A stretch of 64,000 bases of DNA from Nitrospirillum viridazoti CBAmc (GTDB lineage: Bacteria > Pseudomonadota > Alphaproteobacteria > Azospirillales > Azospirillaceae), in assembly GCF_000730165.1 (NCBI RefSeq), contig NZ_CP022111.1:1922001-1986000 (forward strand), written 5' to 3'. The notes beneath the pieces are model-generated. The model ran no database searches. It saw nothing but the letters and a program-made list of their open reading frames with translations, and had not been told where the DNA came from. Below, one piece after another: positions 54,791-64,000 of the stretch (the stretch's first letter is position 1; every line of letters starts with the position of its first letter). A program made the position numbers and the translations under genes.

Positions 54791-55912
54791 CTATATGGCT
54801 ACGGGCGCCTGGGCGCCGGCCAGCTGGGCGTAGAGCGCGCCCACCTTGGCCATCTGCACCTCCGGCCGAAAGCGGGTGAGATCCACGGGCTGGGCGGGCG
54901 TCCGGCCGTCCAGCGCGGCCAGCAAGGTCTCGGCCATGGCGGCTGCATCCTCGGGCGGGCAGAGGAAGGGATAGTCGAAGCCCAGGATTTCCAGCGGCCC
55001 ACCAGTGCGGGTGGCCACCAGGGTCACGCCGGCGTCGGCGTATTCCAGCAGGGTCAGGCCGAAAGGTTCGTGGCGGGAGGCGACGACGCCCAGGTCGAGG
55101 GCGGAGAGGTAACGGCGCACGTCGGGGCGGAAGCCCGCGAACACCACCCGATCGCCCAAGGCCAGCTGTGCCGCCTGCTCGCGCAGGGCGGCCATCTCCG
55201 CCCCCTGACCGAACAGCACCAAGCGGGCATCCGGCCGGTGGGCGAGCAAGCGGGCGTAGGCATCCATCAGCACATCGAAGCCCTTGCCCAGTTCCAGCCG
55301 GCCCATGCCGCCGATGACGGGCGCGCCCTGCGGCAAGCCCAGGGCCAGGCGGGCCTCCGCTCGGGTCAGCGCGCCCCTCTGCGGCAATACCCAGTTGTGC
55401 ACGGTCACGGAGCGGTCGCGGGCCGCCGCCGGCATCATGCGGGCCTGATAGTCGGCGATGCGGATGATGCCGTCGAAGCGGTCATGCAGGCCGGCGCGAA
55501 AGCCGTTGTGCAGGGTGACGACGCGGGGGCAGCCCGGCCGGCAGCGCAGCACCCGGCGGGCGGCGGTGTTGAGATGGGCGTGGACGATGTCGGGGCAAAG
55601 GGCCAACAGCTTCCAGAACAGCGCGGCGGTGCGCATGCGCGCCGGCAGCCACACCACCGATACCCGCGGGTCCAGCGATTCGGCAAGGTGCCGGGCGCCG
55701 ACGCCCCCATCCTCCCCCGGGCCCAGGATGACCATCACCTGGTGATCGTCGGCCTGGAATTCCGCCAGTTCCATCACATGCTTTTCGGCACCCCCGAAGC
55801 CATGGGGGATGATCACGTGGGCGATGCTGGTCACGGCCGCCGTCGAGGACGGGATCAGGCGCCGGGCGGCACCCCGGGCGGCCGGGCTATCTGACAGGGC
55901 GATGGAGGACAT
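54791..55912 (-). CDS. Glycosyltransferase family 4
   Basis: A 373-residue GT-B transferase. The N-terminal acceptor side has 'VIIPHGFGGAEKHVMELAEFQ' and 'DIVHAHLNTAARRVLR'. The donor side has 'GGMGRLELGKGFDVLMDAYARL' and the family-4 E-x7-E in 'EPFGLTLLE', followed by 'ATRTGGPLEIL'. No TM segment. It is probably a cell-envelope polysaccharide or lipopolysaccharide-core transferase; the sugar cannot be read. It stands alone, 97 bases past the DUF885 start on the same strand. Confidence 0.9.
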   Translation of the reverse strand: MSSIALSDSPAARGAARRLIPSSTAAVTSIAHVIIPHGFGGAEKHVMELAEFQADDHQVMVILGPGEDGGVGARHLAESLDPRVSVVWLPARMRTAALFWKLLALCPDIVHAHLNTAARRVLRCRPGCPRVVTLHNGFRAGLHDRFDGIIRIADYQARMMPAAARDRSVTVHNWVLPQRGALTRAEARLALGLPQGAPVIGGMGRLELGKGFDVLMDAYARLLAHRPDARLVLFGQGAEMAALREQAAQLALGDRVVFAGFRPDVRRYLSALDLGVVASRHEPFGLTLLEYADAGVTLVATRTGGPLEILGFDYPFLCPPEDAAAMAETLLAALDGRTPAQPVDLTRFRPEVQMAKVGALYAQLAGAQAPVAI

Positions 55913-56163
55913 GCCGGCGCACTGCTCCCCTACGGATTGGAAAGTCCTGCGATCGACGGGATGGGCGATGCGAAGCGGCGCCGCCGGCCATAACCACGAC
56001 TACCTGTTGTTGCTTCGGCGCGCCCCACCCGTCGCCCACAGAATGGCAACTGTTCCGTTATACGCCGGGGAAGGTGCTAACCTGTCGCAGGGCTGTAACA
56101 TAGAGGGCCATAAGGGGTATCCGACCCGGACACCCCCGCCGCGCCACCGCTTACACGGGACAG

Positions 56164-56802
56164 TCAGTTGTCCGCGACCACATGCCAAGCGCCGTCGGGC
56201 TGCTGGCAGGCGGTGCCATAGGCCTGTTGCGTCTGCCCGCCTATGGTCACGTTCTGCTGGAACTCCCGGCAATACTGGCCATCGGTCGTGTGGCCGTCGC
56301 GCAGGGTGGTGACGCTGCCGCTGGCCGGGCCGTCGTTCCAGACGACAGGCTGGCCCACCGGCGCCATGGTGGCACGGATCTGGGCATCCTCAAGCGCGCG
56401 TTGCTGCTGCTCCGCCAGGCTGTCCAGCAGCGTCAGGGTGATGGCCGTCAGGCCCAGCCAGCGGTAGGCTTCTTCGTCCCGGTAATAATGGCCATAGCCG
56501 GTGTAATAGACGCCGTAAGGGCGCAGCACGACCACGTCGCGATACACATGGCGGCGGTATTCCGGAACGATGACCGGCCCCCGGCCATAGATGAAGACGT
56601 CATGCTCGCGGAAATGGCCCCAATGCGGCGCCCAAGGGCCACCCCTGTGGTCGTCCCCCCTGTGGTCGTCCCAACGGCGCTCCTCCCCCCGATGATGATC
56701 ATCCCAGCGGTCCTGGGCCAAGGCCGGCACGGCGGCGGCGGTGAGGGCCACGGTGCCCGCCAGGGCAAGGGAAGTAAGAGCGCGGAACGTAAGGCGTCGC
56801 AT
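56164..56802 (-). CDS. Exported envelope protein with 17-kDa surface-antigen-like C-terminus
   Basis: A 212-residue protein. ATG 56802 has AGGA at good spacing and starts a Sec signal ending 'VPALAQDRW'. A His/Asp/Arg-rich repeat follows ('DDHHRGEERRWDDHRGDDHRGGP'), then 'HDVFIYGRGPVIVPEYRRHVYRDV' and a C-terminal domain 'CREFQQNVTIGGQTQQAYGTACQQPDGAWHV', the signature of the surface-antigen-like outer-membrane lipoprotein family. The acidic/His repeat recalls RcnB-like periplasmic proteins and might bind metal. No lipobox is present. Earlier in-frame ATGs lack a ribosome site. Confidence 0.8.
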   Translation of the reverse strand: MRRLTFRALTSLALAGTVALTAAAVPALAQDRWDDHHRGEERRWDDHRGDDHRGGPWAPHWGHFREHDVFIYGRGPVIVPEYRRHVYRDVVVLRPYGVYYTGYGHYYRDEEAYRWLGLTAITLTLLDSLAEQQQRALEDAQIRATMAPVGQPVVWNDGPASGSVTTLRDGHTTDGQYCREFQQNVTIGGQTQQAYGTACQQPDGAWHVVADN

Positions 56803-57140
56803 ACTGGAATTCCTGTTCATCGAAAACAGCATGGCCCCTGCGGGGGCCGTCACAGCCAAGCGGCCGGGCAGCTTGATAGAACACTGCCATTGCGTCCGAT
56901 TTATGGCCAGTCACGGGCTGGATCAAGCGGCAAGCCGTTGTTGGGGTGAGGTAAAGCGTCGCGCGCGGCGCCCTTTTGACCGTCCCAATAGTGTTCCAAT
57001 TATGGAACGCGGAGTGCCGACAAGCCCAACTACCGCCAAAATCGTTCCAGAAATATAGTTCAGACACCAAACACGTTAGACCCCGGCCCCGAGCCCCGCA
57101 GCACCGCCGCTAGGACCCGACGCCAGGAAAGGAGACGACG

Positions 57141-57359
57141 ATGACCACGCTTTGCCTCGCTTGCGCCGCCCGTTCGGCTCCGGCCCTGTTCAGCCGGGCT
57201 CCGGCCCGCGCCGCCGTGATGGACACCCTTGGCCGCCGCGCCCGCACCCTGCTGCCCGCCCTCCTGGCCCTGACCGGCCTGTCCTTCGACCAGATGGTCG
57301 TGCTGCGCGCCGGGCTGGATATGGTGCTGCAGAGCACCCGCAACGGCCGTTTCCACTGA
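57141..57359 (+). CDS. Small hypothetical protein
   Basis: A 72-residue frame with a strong ribosome site (AAAGGAG, 7 bases before ATG). The protein has two cysteines near the N-terminus ('LCLACAAR') and a hydrophobic stretch 'LLPALLALTGLSFDQMVVLRAGLDMVL' that is amphipathic rather than a clear TM. No family recognised. It is followed by a possible terminator about 200 bases later. Confidence 0.5.
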   Translation: MTTLCLACAARSAPALFSRAPARAAVMDTLGRRARTLLPALLALTGLSFDQMVVLRAGLDMVLQSTRNGRFH

Positions 57360-57771
57360 TCCCCCCGCGACCGGGATTCCCCCCGAGTCGCGGGTACGGT
57401 GCCGCACCGATAGGGCGGCCTGACTCATTTATCCAATATACATCGCCAACCCTAGGCGACCCGTGGCTTTCAGCCCGCTTCCCGCCCCTATTTCTGCCTA
57501 AAGAATCCGCTGTCTGCCGCCCGGTTGGGCGCTAGCCGGAAGGATAGGCCGCGACCTGACCATATGGTCAGTTTTTTCTTTGCCCGCCCCCCGGACTGTC
57601 ACACAGTGATCATCAAGATTTCCTATGACTGCACGGACGTCCAACCGGCCTGATGGGGGCTTTGGGGACGGCGTTCGCGGTCAGGGGACGGGACGGGGCT
57701 GAACCCCGCCTGGTGACATGGGGGAATGACGCGCCCAGGCCTCTCCAACCGCATCGGGAAGGGACGGAGCC
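57360..57771. other. Intergenic, terminator-like palindrome
   Basis: No gene with a ribosome site is visible in these 412 bases. An AT-rich patch at 57421-57445 could hold a promoter. A 16-base palindrome with T-run lies at 57556-57581 (listed separately). Confidence 0.6.
57556..57581 (+). terminator. Palindrome with T-run: terminator or operator
   Basis: CTGACCATATGGTCAG (57556-57571) is a perfect 16-base palindrome followed by TTTTTTCTTT. It can fold with a 6-base stem and an ATAT loop, then a U-run, which suits an intrinsic terminator. Its full palindromic symmetry would also suit a dimeric regulator upstream of the chemoreceptor. Confidence 0.45.
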
Positions 57772-59901
57772 ATGGTCGCCGTGACGACACTGCCTACGAT
57801 TATGCGGAACACCGACCAAGCCCGGGCGGGCAAGCGTCGGCTGGGCTTGGCCGCACGGCTGGGCCTGGCCTTTGGCGCGATCATCCTGGCCATGCTGGTC
57901 ATCACCGGCCAGAGCTGGCTGACCTACGCCCGCGTGGACAGCACGCTGAACGGCATCGTCGGCGAGACACTGCCCCGGCTGGACACGTTGGACGCCCTGT
58001 CCCGCGCGGCCGAGGGACTGGCCGGCACCTCCATGGACGCCTCCATCGCCACCACGCATGAGGAGGCGCAAGCCACCCGCAAGGCCCTGACCGTGGCCGA
58101 GAAGGCCTTCAACGACGCCCTGCGTCAGGCCAACGCCCGGCTGGGCCAGACGCCGCAGCTGGAGGAGCTGCGGGTGCTCGGCGGCCGCTTCTCGGCCCTG
58201 CTCCAGGTGCTGAACGGGGCGGAGGACGCCCGCTGGCGCCTGCGCCAGGCCGTGGCCACCAGTGAGAAGGCGGCGGCCGAGGCCGATGCCCGGGCGCAGG
58301 CCGCCCTGATGGCGGCGCTGGGTCGTAGTCCCAGCCCGGCGATCCTGTCCGCTTTGGCTGAGATGCGGGCCTTCAACGCGCTTCTCGGGGCGCCGGCCAC
58401 GGCGGGGGAGGACCCGGCGGCGGCCAAGGCGGCCCTGGAGAACGCCCTGCAGCATCTGCGCACGACGCAGGCGACCCTGCCCGCCGACACCCGCGCCATC
58501 GTTACCGCCAGCCTGGACATGTTGACCCGCATGGCCTTGGGCGAGGCGGTTCCCGCCACACCCGGCTTCGGTGACGTCACCGCCGGTGGATTGGCCGTAA
58601 TGAAAAGCCGCCTGGCCGACGCGCAGGACCAGAGTACCGGCCTGCTGCACCAGAGTGCCGCCATCGCCGCCCGGGTGCAGAAGCTGGGCGCCGAACTGGG
58701 CGCCCAAACCCAGGCGGAGGTGCGCACCAAGGCCAAGGCGCTGGAGGACGTGGTGTCCTTCGCCCGCGGCCTGCTGATCGCCTCCGGCCTGGCGGGTGTC
58801 GCCATCGCCGTCGGCGTGGCGGTGTTCTATGTCGGCCGCAGCATCGCGGGCCGCGTCGCCAACCTGTCGCGCAGCATGCTGGCGCTCGCCGGTGGCGACC
58901 TGGATGTCGAGATCGATACGCGCGGCAGCGATGAGATTGCGGAGATGGCGCGCACCGTCACCGTCTTCCGTGCCAATGCCGTGCAGGTGCGCGAGCATGA
59001 AGTGCAACTGGCGACCGAACGGCGTGAGTCGGCGGAGAAGCGGCAGGCCGCCATGTCGGCCATGGCCGACAGCTTCGAACAGTCGGTGGGCGGCATCATC
59101 GCCGCGCTGGTAGACGCGGCGGCGCAGATGACCGCCCTGTCGCAGAGCATGGGCCGGTCGGCCGATGCCACCGCCGAGCAGGCCAACACCGTGGCCATGT
59201 CCAGCGAAGCGGCCTCGCGCAACACCCAGACCGTGGCCGGCGCCACCGAGCAGCTGTCCCTGTCGGTGCAGGAGATCAGCGGCCAGCTGCAGCAGGCCAT
59301 CAGCATCTCGCAACGCGCCAATGAGGAAGCCGATGGCGCCGCCGACATGGTGGAGCGTCTGACCGGGGCCGCGGAGCGCATCGGCAGCGTCACCCGGCTG
59401 ATCGACGACATCGCCGGCCAGACCAATCTGCTGGCGCTGAACGCCACCATCGAGGCGGCACGGGCCGCCGCCGCCGGCAAGGGCTTCGCGGTGGTGGCGT
59501 CCGAGGTGAAAAGCCTGGCGGGCCAGACCTCCAAGGCCACGGGCGACATCGCCGGCGAAGTCGCCGCCGTGCGCAGCGCAGTGGGCGCCGTGGTGGATTC
59601 CATCCGTCAGATCGGCGGCACCATCGTGCAGCTGAGCCAGGTATCCAGCACCATCGCTGCGGCGGTGGAGGAGCAAAACGCCGCCACGGCCGAGATCAGC
59701 CGATCGATCAGCGAGGCGGCGCTGGGCGTGGAAGAGGTCAACAGCACCATAGGCCGGGTGCACACCGCCGCCCTGTCGACCGGCGAGTCGGCCGGGCAGG
59801 TGCGGACCAGCGCCCAAGGACTAGCCGACCAGGCCGCCCGGCTGGATGAGGCGGTGCGCCGCTTCCTGAGCCAGGTCCGCGCCACCGAAGCCGCCGCTTG
59901 A
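57772..59901 (+). CDS. Methyl-accepting chemotaxis protein
   Basis: A 709-residue receptor. TM helices lie at about 20-45 ('[23 protein letters not shown]') and 335-358. The periplasmic part is a four-helix-like sensor (about 48-330). HAMP follows ('[34 protein letters not shown]'), then the methylation helices and the signalling tip '[37 protein letters not shown]'. ATG 57772 has GGGACGGAG upstream. The next gene, 11 bases past its stop, encodes a periplasmic BMP-family binding protein, so ligand sensing through that protein is plausible. Confidence 0.93.
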   Translation: MVAVTTLPTIMRNTDQARAGKRRLGLAARLGLAFGAIILAMLVITGQSWLTYARVDSTLNGIVGETLPRLDTLDALSRAAEGLAGTSMDASIATTHEEAQATRKALTVAEKAFNDALRQANARLGQTPQLEELRVLGGRFSALLQVLNGAEDARWRLRQAVATSEKAAAEADARAQAALMAALGRSPSPAILSALAEMRAFNALLGAPATAGEDPAAAKAALENALQHLRTTQATLPADTRAIVTASLDMLTRMALGEAVPATPGFGDVTAGGLAVMKSRLADAQDQSTGLLHQSAAIAARVQKLGAELGAQTQAEVRTKAKALEDVVSFARGLLIASGLAGVAIAVGVAVFYVGRSIAGRVANLSRSMLALAGGDLDVEIDTRGSDEIAEMARTVTVFRANAVQVREHEVQLATERRESAEKRQAAMSAMADSFEQSVGGIIAALVDAAAQMTALSQSMGRSADATAEQANTVAMSSEAASRNTQTVAGATEQLSLSVQEISGQLQQAISISQRANEEADGAADMVERLTGAAERIGSVTRLIDDIAGQTNLLALNATIEAARAAAAGKGFAVVASEVKSLAGQTSKATGDIAGEVAAVRSAVGAVVDSIRQIGGTIVQLSQVSSTIAAAVEEQNAATAEISRSISEAALGVEEVNSTIGRVHTAALSTGESAGQVRTSAQGLADQAARLDEAVRRFLSQVRATEAAA

Positions 59902-59912
59902 GGAGAGACAGC

Positions 59913-60884
59913 ATGATCCGGATCGCCCTCGCGGCCGCACTGTTCGCTTGCACTGCCAGCATCGCCAGCGCTACCGCCTTCAAGCCCTGCGTCGTTTATA
60001 CCGAGGCCGGCAAGTTCGATAAGAGCTTCAACGAGATGGCTTATGACGGCAGCCAGACCTTCGCGCAGAAGACGGGCGTCGCCGTGGCCGAGTTCGAACC
60101 GGCGGGCGAGGACGCCTACCCCGGCGCCCTGCAATCCGCCGTCAGCGCCGGCTGCACCGATGTGGCGCTGATCGGCTTCCGGTTTCAGACCGCGCTGGCC
60201 GCCTTCGCGCCCCAACATACGGACGTACGCTTCACCCTGTTCGATGGCGTGGTGCCGGGCGCCAACGTCGCCTCCGTCCTGTTCGCGGAGAACGAGGGTT
60301 CCTATCTCGTCGGCGTGGCGGCGGCCTTGGCCAGCAAGAGCGGCACGGTCGGTTTCATCGGCGGTATGCCGGCGACGGTGATCGAGCGGTTCGAGAAAGG
60401 CTATGCACAAGGTGTCAAGGACACCCGGCCGGATGCCACGGTGATGACCGGCCTGGTGGCGGGCGATCCCAAGGGCTTTTCCGACCCCTTCGCCGCATCG
60501 GAAATCGCGCGCGACATGCTGCGCCACGGCGCGGACGTGCTGTTCCCGGCCGCCGGCGTGTCCGGCCTGGGCGCGCTGGACATCGGCCACGCCAAGGGCG
60601 CCTTGGGCGTGGGCGTGGACAGCAACCAGAACTACCTCTACCCCGGCCACATGCTGACCTCGATGGTCAAGCGCCTGGACGTGGCCATCGCCCGCGCCTT
60701 CGAGGCCGGCCGCAGCCAGACCTTCACCTCAGGCATCACGCGCCTGGGCCTGAAGGAGGGCGGGGTGGATGTGGTGGTGGACGCGGACAACCGCGCCGTC
60801 TGGACGCCCGCCATTGTCGAGGCCGTGGCCCGCGCCCGCCAAGCCATCGTCAGCGGCCAAGTGAGGGTCGCGAGCCCTAGTTAG
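59913..60884 (+). CDS. BMP-family periplasmic binding protein (PnrA-like)
   Basis: A 323-residue solute-binding protein with a Sec signal ending 'TASIASATAF'. The BMP/PnrA signature reads 'YTEAGKFDKSFNEMAYDGSQTFAQ' (about 26-49), with 'FAENEGSYLVGVAAALASKSGTVGFIGGM' and 'GVDSNQNYLYPGHMLTSMVKRLDVAI' later. No lipobox, so it is probably soluble. Known family members bind purine nucleosides. No ABC transporter genes follow, and the gene starts 11 bases after the chemoreceptor (GAGGAG ribosome site), so it may serve chemotaxis rather than uptake. Confidence 0.9.
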   Translation: MIRIALAAALFACTASIASATAFKPCVVYTEAGKFDKSFNEMAYDGSQTFAQKTGVAVAEFEPAGEDAYPGALQSAVSAGCTDVALIGFRFQTALAAFAPQHTDVRFTLFDGVVPGANVASVLFAENEGSYLVGVAAALASKSGTVGFIGGMPATVIERFEKGYAQGVKDTRPDATVMTGLVAGDPKGFSDPFAASEIARDMLRHGADVLFPAAGVSGLGALDIGHAKGALGVGVDSNQNYLYPGHMLTSMVKRLDVAIARAFEAGRSQTFTSGITRLGLKEGGVDVVVDADNRAVWTPAIVEAVARARQAIVSGQVRVASPS

Positions 60885-60892
60885 TATTCCTT

Positions 60893-60914
60893 GCGGGCGC
60901 GGGCATCCGCCCGC
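60893..60914. terminator. GC hairpin between convergent genes
   Basis: GCGGGCG (60893-60899) pairs with CGCCCGC (60908-60914) across an 8-base loop, between the convergent BMP and 2OG-oxygenase genes. There is no strong T-run on either side, so termination is only likely. Confidence 0.4.
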
Positions 60915-60973
60915 TTGCCATCCTCGTTTTGCAGTCCGCTACGCTTCCCACAAAACTCGCGGATGCCTGAGCA

Positions 60974-61710
60974 TCAAACAGCATCATGGAAGATGATGCC
61001 CAACGTGTGGCGCTCGCCGCTACGCAGGCGGCTGACGCCGTGGCGCAGGTTGACCCGGTAGGTGCCGCGTGTTCCCGAGACCGGCCGATGGTGAACGGCG
61101 AAGACGACGCCGTCGCCCTGGCGCAGGGGCACCACGTCCGCCCGCGACTGCATGCGCGGTCGCTGTTCCGTGATCACGAATTCCCCGCCCGTGAAATCGC
61201 GCCCCGGTTCCGACAGCAGGACGGCAACCTGCAAGGGGAACACCCGTTCGCCATATAGGTCCTGGTGCAGGCAGTTGTAGTCGCCCTGCCCGTAGCGCAG
61301 CAACAGGGGCGTGGGCCGCACCTGGCCGCCCTGGTGGCACAGCGCCAGGAAATCGGCGTGGCTGTCCGGATAGCGCACATTCTCCCCCAGGCGCTGATTC
61401 CACCGGTTGGCCAGCGACGCCAGCCGGGGATAGAGACCGGTGCGCAATGCCTGTACCAGGGGCGGCAGGGGGTAAGCCCAATACTTGTACTCCCCCATGC
61501 CGAAACCATGGCGCCCCATGATCACTCGGCTGCGGAAGCCCTGGTCGCGTGCGTACAGGGATGACAGATCCACACAGGCCCGCGGGGTCAGCAAACCGGG
61601 GAGTACGGCGGAGCCGTACGCGTCCAATTCCCCCGATATGGTCTGCCAATCATAGGCGTCGATGCTGGTCATGCCATCAATGCCAGCGTCCCCGGATCCT
61701 AAGTCCTCCA

Positions 61711-61711
<1 letters not shown>
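60974..61711 (-). CDS. 2-oxoglutarate/Fe(II)-dependent oxygenase next to ada
   Basis: A 245-residue dioxygenase. The iron ligands are His149-x-Asp151 in 'LHQDLYGE' and a distal His in 'LRHGVSRLRSGERHTLGIIFHDA', where the Arg ten residues on should bind 2-oxoglutarate. The fold resembles prolyl-4-hydroxylase-like oxygenases. ATG 61711 overlaps the ada stop (ATGA), so the pair is co-transcribed. Oxygenases of this type next to ada are common and are thought to help in alkylation damage, but the substrate is not certain. A frame extending further upstream runs within ada and is not used. Confidence 0.88.
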
Positions 61712-62838
<1,127 letters not shown>

Positions 62839-62963
62839 CCTGATATGGTGTCGTTCCTGCCCCTGATGTACCCCCGGTCCCCGGCCCCCGACATCCCGGG
62901 TCTTGCGGTCAAATCCCCGGCCCCGAACCGCACATCGCTCGACATTCCCATAGGTGATTTGAC

Positions 62964-62983
62964 TTGACCCCCCTGGGGGGATA
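62964..62983. promoter_or_regulatory. G/C-tract operator of CsoR-type repressor
   Basis: CCCCCC-T-GGGGGG (62968-62980) with flanking GA/AT sits 14 bases before the CsoR-family start. CsoR/RcnR repressors recognise such A-tract-flanked G/C runs, so autoregulation is likely. Confidence 0.65.
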
Positions 62984-62994
62984 GGAGTCAAGGG

Positions 62995-63261
62995 ATGACG
63001 CACACAACCACCCCCGACATCCTGAACCGCCTGAAGCGGGCGCAAGGCCATTTCGCCAAGATCGTGCAGATGGTGGAAGAAGGGCGCGACGCCCTGACCA
63101 TCGCCCAGCAGCTTCAGGCCGTGGTCAAGGCGGTGGACAAGGCCAAGATCGCCCTGGTGCTGCACCATATCGAGCATCACCTGGAGGAGGCCACCGGCCC
63201 CTTGCCCATCCAGACCCGGGCGCGGCTGTCGGAAATGGCCGAAATCATCAAATACCTCTGA
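62995..63261 (+). CDS. CsoR/RcnR-family metal-sensing repressor without cysteine
   Basis: An 88-residue all-helical repressor (DUF156 fold). The pattern 'ILNRLKRAQGHFAKIVQMVEEG' is the first helix and 'QLQAVVKAVDKAKIALVLHHIEHHLEEA' the second. The usual Cys of the metal site at about position 35 is missing ('RDALTIAQQL') and the C-terminal site Cys is a His (His62), so the protein has no cysteine at all; His57, His58, His61 and His62 remain. Family members sense Cu, Ni/Co or formaldehyde. This one may use a His-only site or a different signal. No metal transporter is adjacent in the window. Confidence 0.9.
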   Translation: MTHTTTPDILNRLKRAQGHFAKIVQMVEEGRDALTIAQQLQAVVKAVDKAKIALVLHHIEHHLEEATGPLPIQTRARLSEMAEIIKYL

Positions 63262-63372
63262 TGCCGGCTCTCCGGAGCCATGGTTCCACCAGAGAAAAGC
63301 TAATTCCTTAATAGATTGCTTTCTACCCCGTACGTGTCCAATGTTTCCGTGGATGCCGTGCGAGGGAATAAG

Positions 63373-64000
63373 ATGAGCGAAGACTGGTGGGATGTGCCCG
63401 GGAACCCCTATGCCCCGGCCCAAACCCGAGGCCCGGCCGTTCTCGAGTCCCCTTCCCCCTCCATCCTCGCGCCACAGGATGGCGACGCCCCTAGCCAGCC
63501 CTACACCGCAGCGGAGCTGCTGGCGCTGGAGGCGACCACCGCCGCCCTGGTGCGATTGGATTGTGGGCTGGCCGCCAGCAGCCGCGCCGTCGCCGCAGGC
63601 TGGATCAATCGCATGGCCATTGAGGAAGCGGCGGCCTCCGCCCGCCTTAACGGCATTCTGATCGACACGGCCGACCTGCGCCTGCTGGCCTGGGACAGCC
63701 TGGACCGCGCGCCCGATCCCGACCTGGCCCAGGCCCTGCCCCTTTATGACCTCGTACGCCGCATCGCCGCCCGCCACCCCCAGCATCTCTACACCCCCCG
63801 TCGACTGGCGGCGCTGAACCGGACGCGCCTGACCCGGAGCACCGCCTTTTCCCTATGGAATGGGGCGGCCGACGATGTGGAGGCGGAGGAGCGTTGGGCT
63901 GTGTTGCAGGCCGCCTTGGGCCCCGATGACCTGACCCGCCTCCGGGCTGCCCCCGCGCTCACCGGTGCTGCTGGTTTCTTGGCTCACTGGCATCAGGTGC
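63373..64000 (+). CDS. Partial gene, DUF1612/RHE_PE00001-like helical protein
   Basis: The frame is open from ATG 63373 to the window end, at least 209 residues. A proline-rich start ('GPAVLESPSPSILAPQDGD') is followed by helices with 'AAGWINRMAIEEAAASARLNGILIDTADLRLLAWDSLDRAPDPD'. This resembles the 'EEA..SS.IEG....' helix of Fic-adjacent or DUF1612 proteins of rhizobial replicons. The family call is tentative. It lacks its C-terminus here, so function cannot be judged. Confidence 0.6.
   Translation, partial: MSEDWWDVPGNPYAPAQTRGPAVLESPSPSILAPQDGDAPSQPYTAAELLALEATTAALVRLDCGLAASSRAVAAGWINRMAIEEAAASARLNGILIDTADLRLLAWDSLDRAPDPDLAQALPLYDLVRRIAARHPQHLYTPRRLAALNRTRLTRSTAFSLWNGAADDVEAEERWAVLQAALGPDDLTRLRAAPALTGAAGFLAHWHQV

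Overview
The window is about 68-70% GC and almost fully coding. It reads as chromosome of a motile alphaproteobacterium, most likely in the Azospirillaceae/Rhodospirillales. The signs are the chemoreceptor and kinase architectures, TPR-glycosyltransferase proteins of the kind found beside alphaproteobacterial flagellin genes, and the codon use. Genus assignment is inference. I saw no rRNA, tRNA, CRISPR array, insertion sequence or prophage.

The main theme is sugar and glycan biosynthesis. Candidates for all six steps of the CMP-pseudaminic acid pathway are present but scattered: pseB-pseC (5386-7652), a PseH-like acetyltransferase (27051), pseG (33033), and pseF and pseI (43451-45264). Around them are glycosyltransferases: a giant modular TPR-glycosyltransferase frame running off the left edge (1-5138), an OGT-like GT41 and a second TPR transferase (48199-51764), an RgpF-like protein (27693) and a GT4 (54791). 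Threaded between these genes, often with 1-4 base overlaps, is an unusual enzyme set: two acyl carrier proteins flanking an alpha/beta hydrolase, a KAS III-like synthase, a short-chain reductase, a Rieske oxygenase split into two polypeptides, an intact Rieske oxygenase, and a DUF3445 (heme-dependent N-demethylase-like) protein. My inference is a pathway that makes an unusual acylated and oxidised nonulosonic acid for flagellin or surface glycan. This is the best candidate for an undescribed system here.

Other regions: 7681-13683, a TPR protein, a lone receiver and a 1426-residue hybrid histidine kinase. 13819-18230, two paralogous secreted prolyl oligopeptidases, then an XRE-cupin regulator. 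19242-21770, a PAS-chemoreceptor with PilZ. 22000-24766, a small gene under a near-consensus Fur box, a diguanylate cyclase and a PadR regulator. 28685-30849, a TetR-controlled pair and ribB behind an FMN riboswitch. 34114-38928, a SNF2 helicase, a type II toxin-antitoxin pair and a small membrane protein. 38999-41844, two amidohydrolase-like secreted proteins, one lacking its metal-binding HxH. 45484-48055, a gene of unknown function, a HEAT-repeat protein and kdsD. 52981-57359, a DUF885 peptidase, a GT4, an envelope protein and a 72-residue protein. 57772-64000, a chemoreceptor with a BMP-type binding protein, ada with a 2OG-oxygenase, a cysteine-free CsoR-family repressor and a partial gene.

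Limits: family calls rest on motifs read by eye. Starts were chosen from Shine-Dalgarno matches, gene overlaps and domain boundaries. Promoters and operators are predictions.
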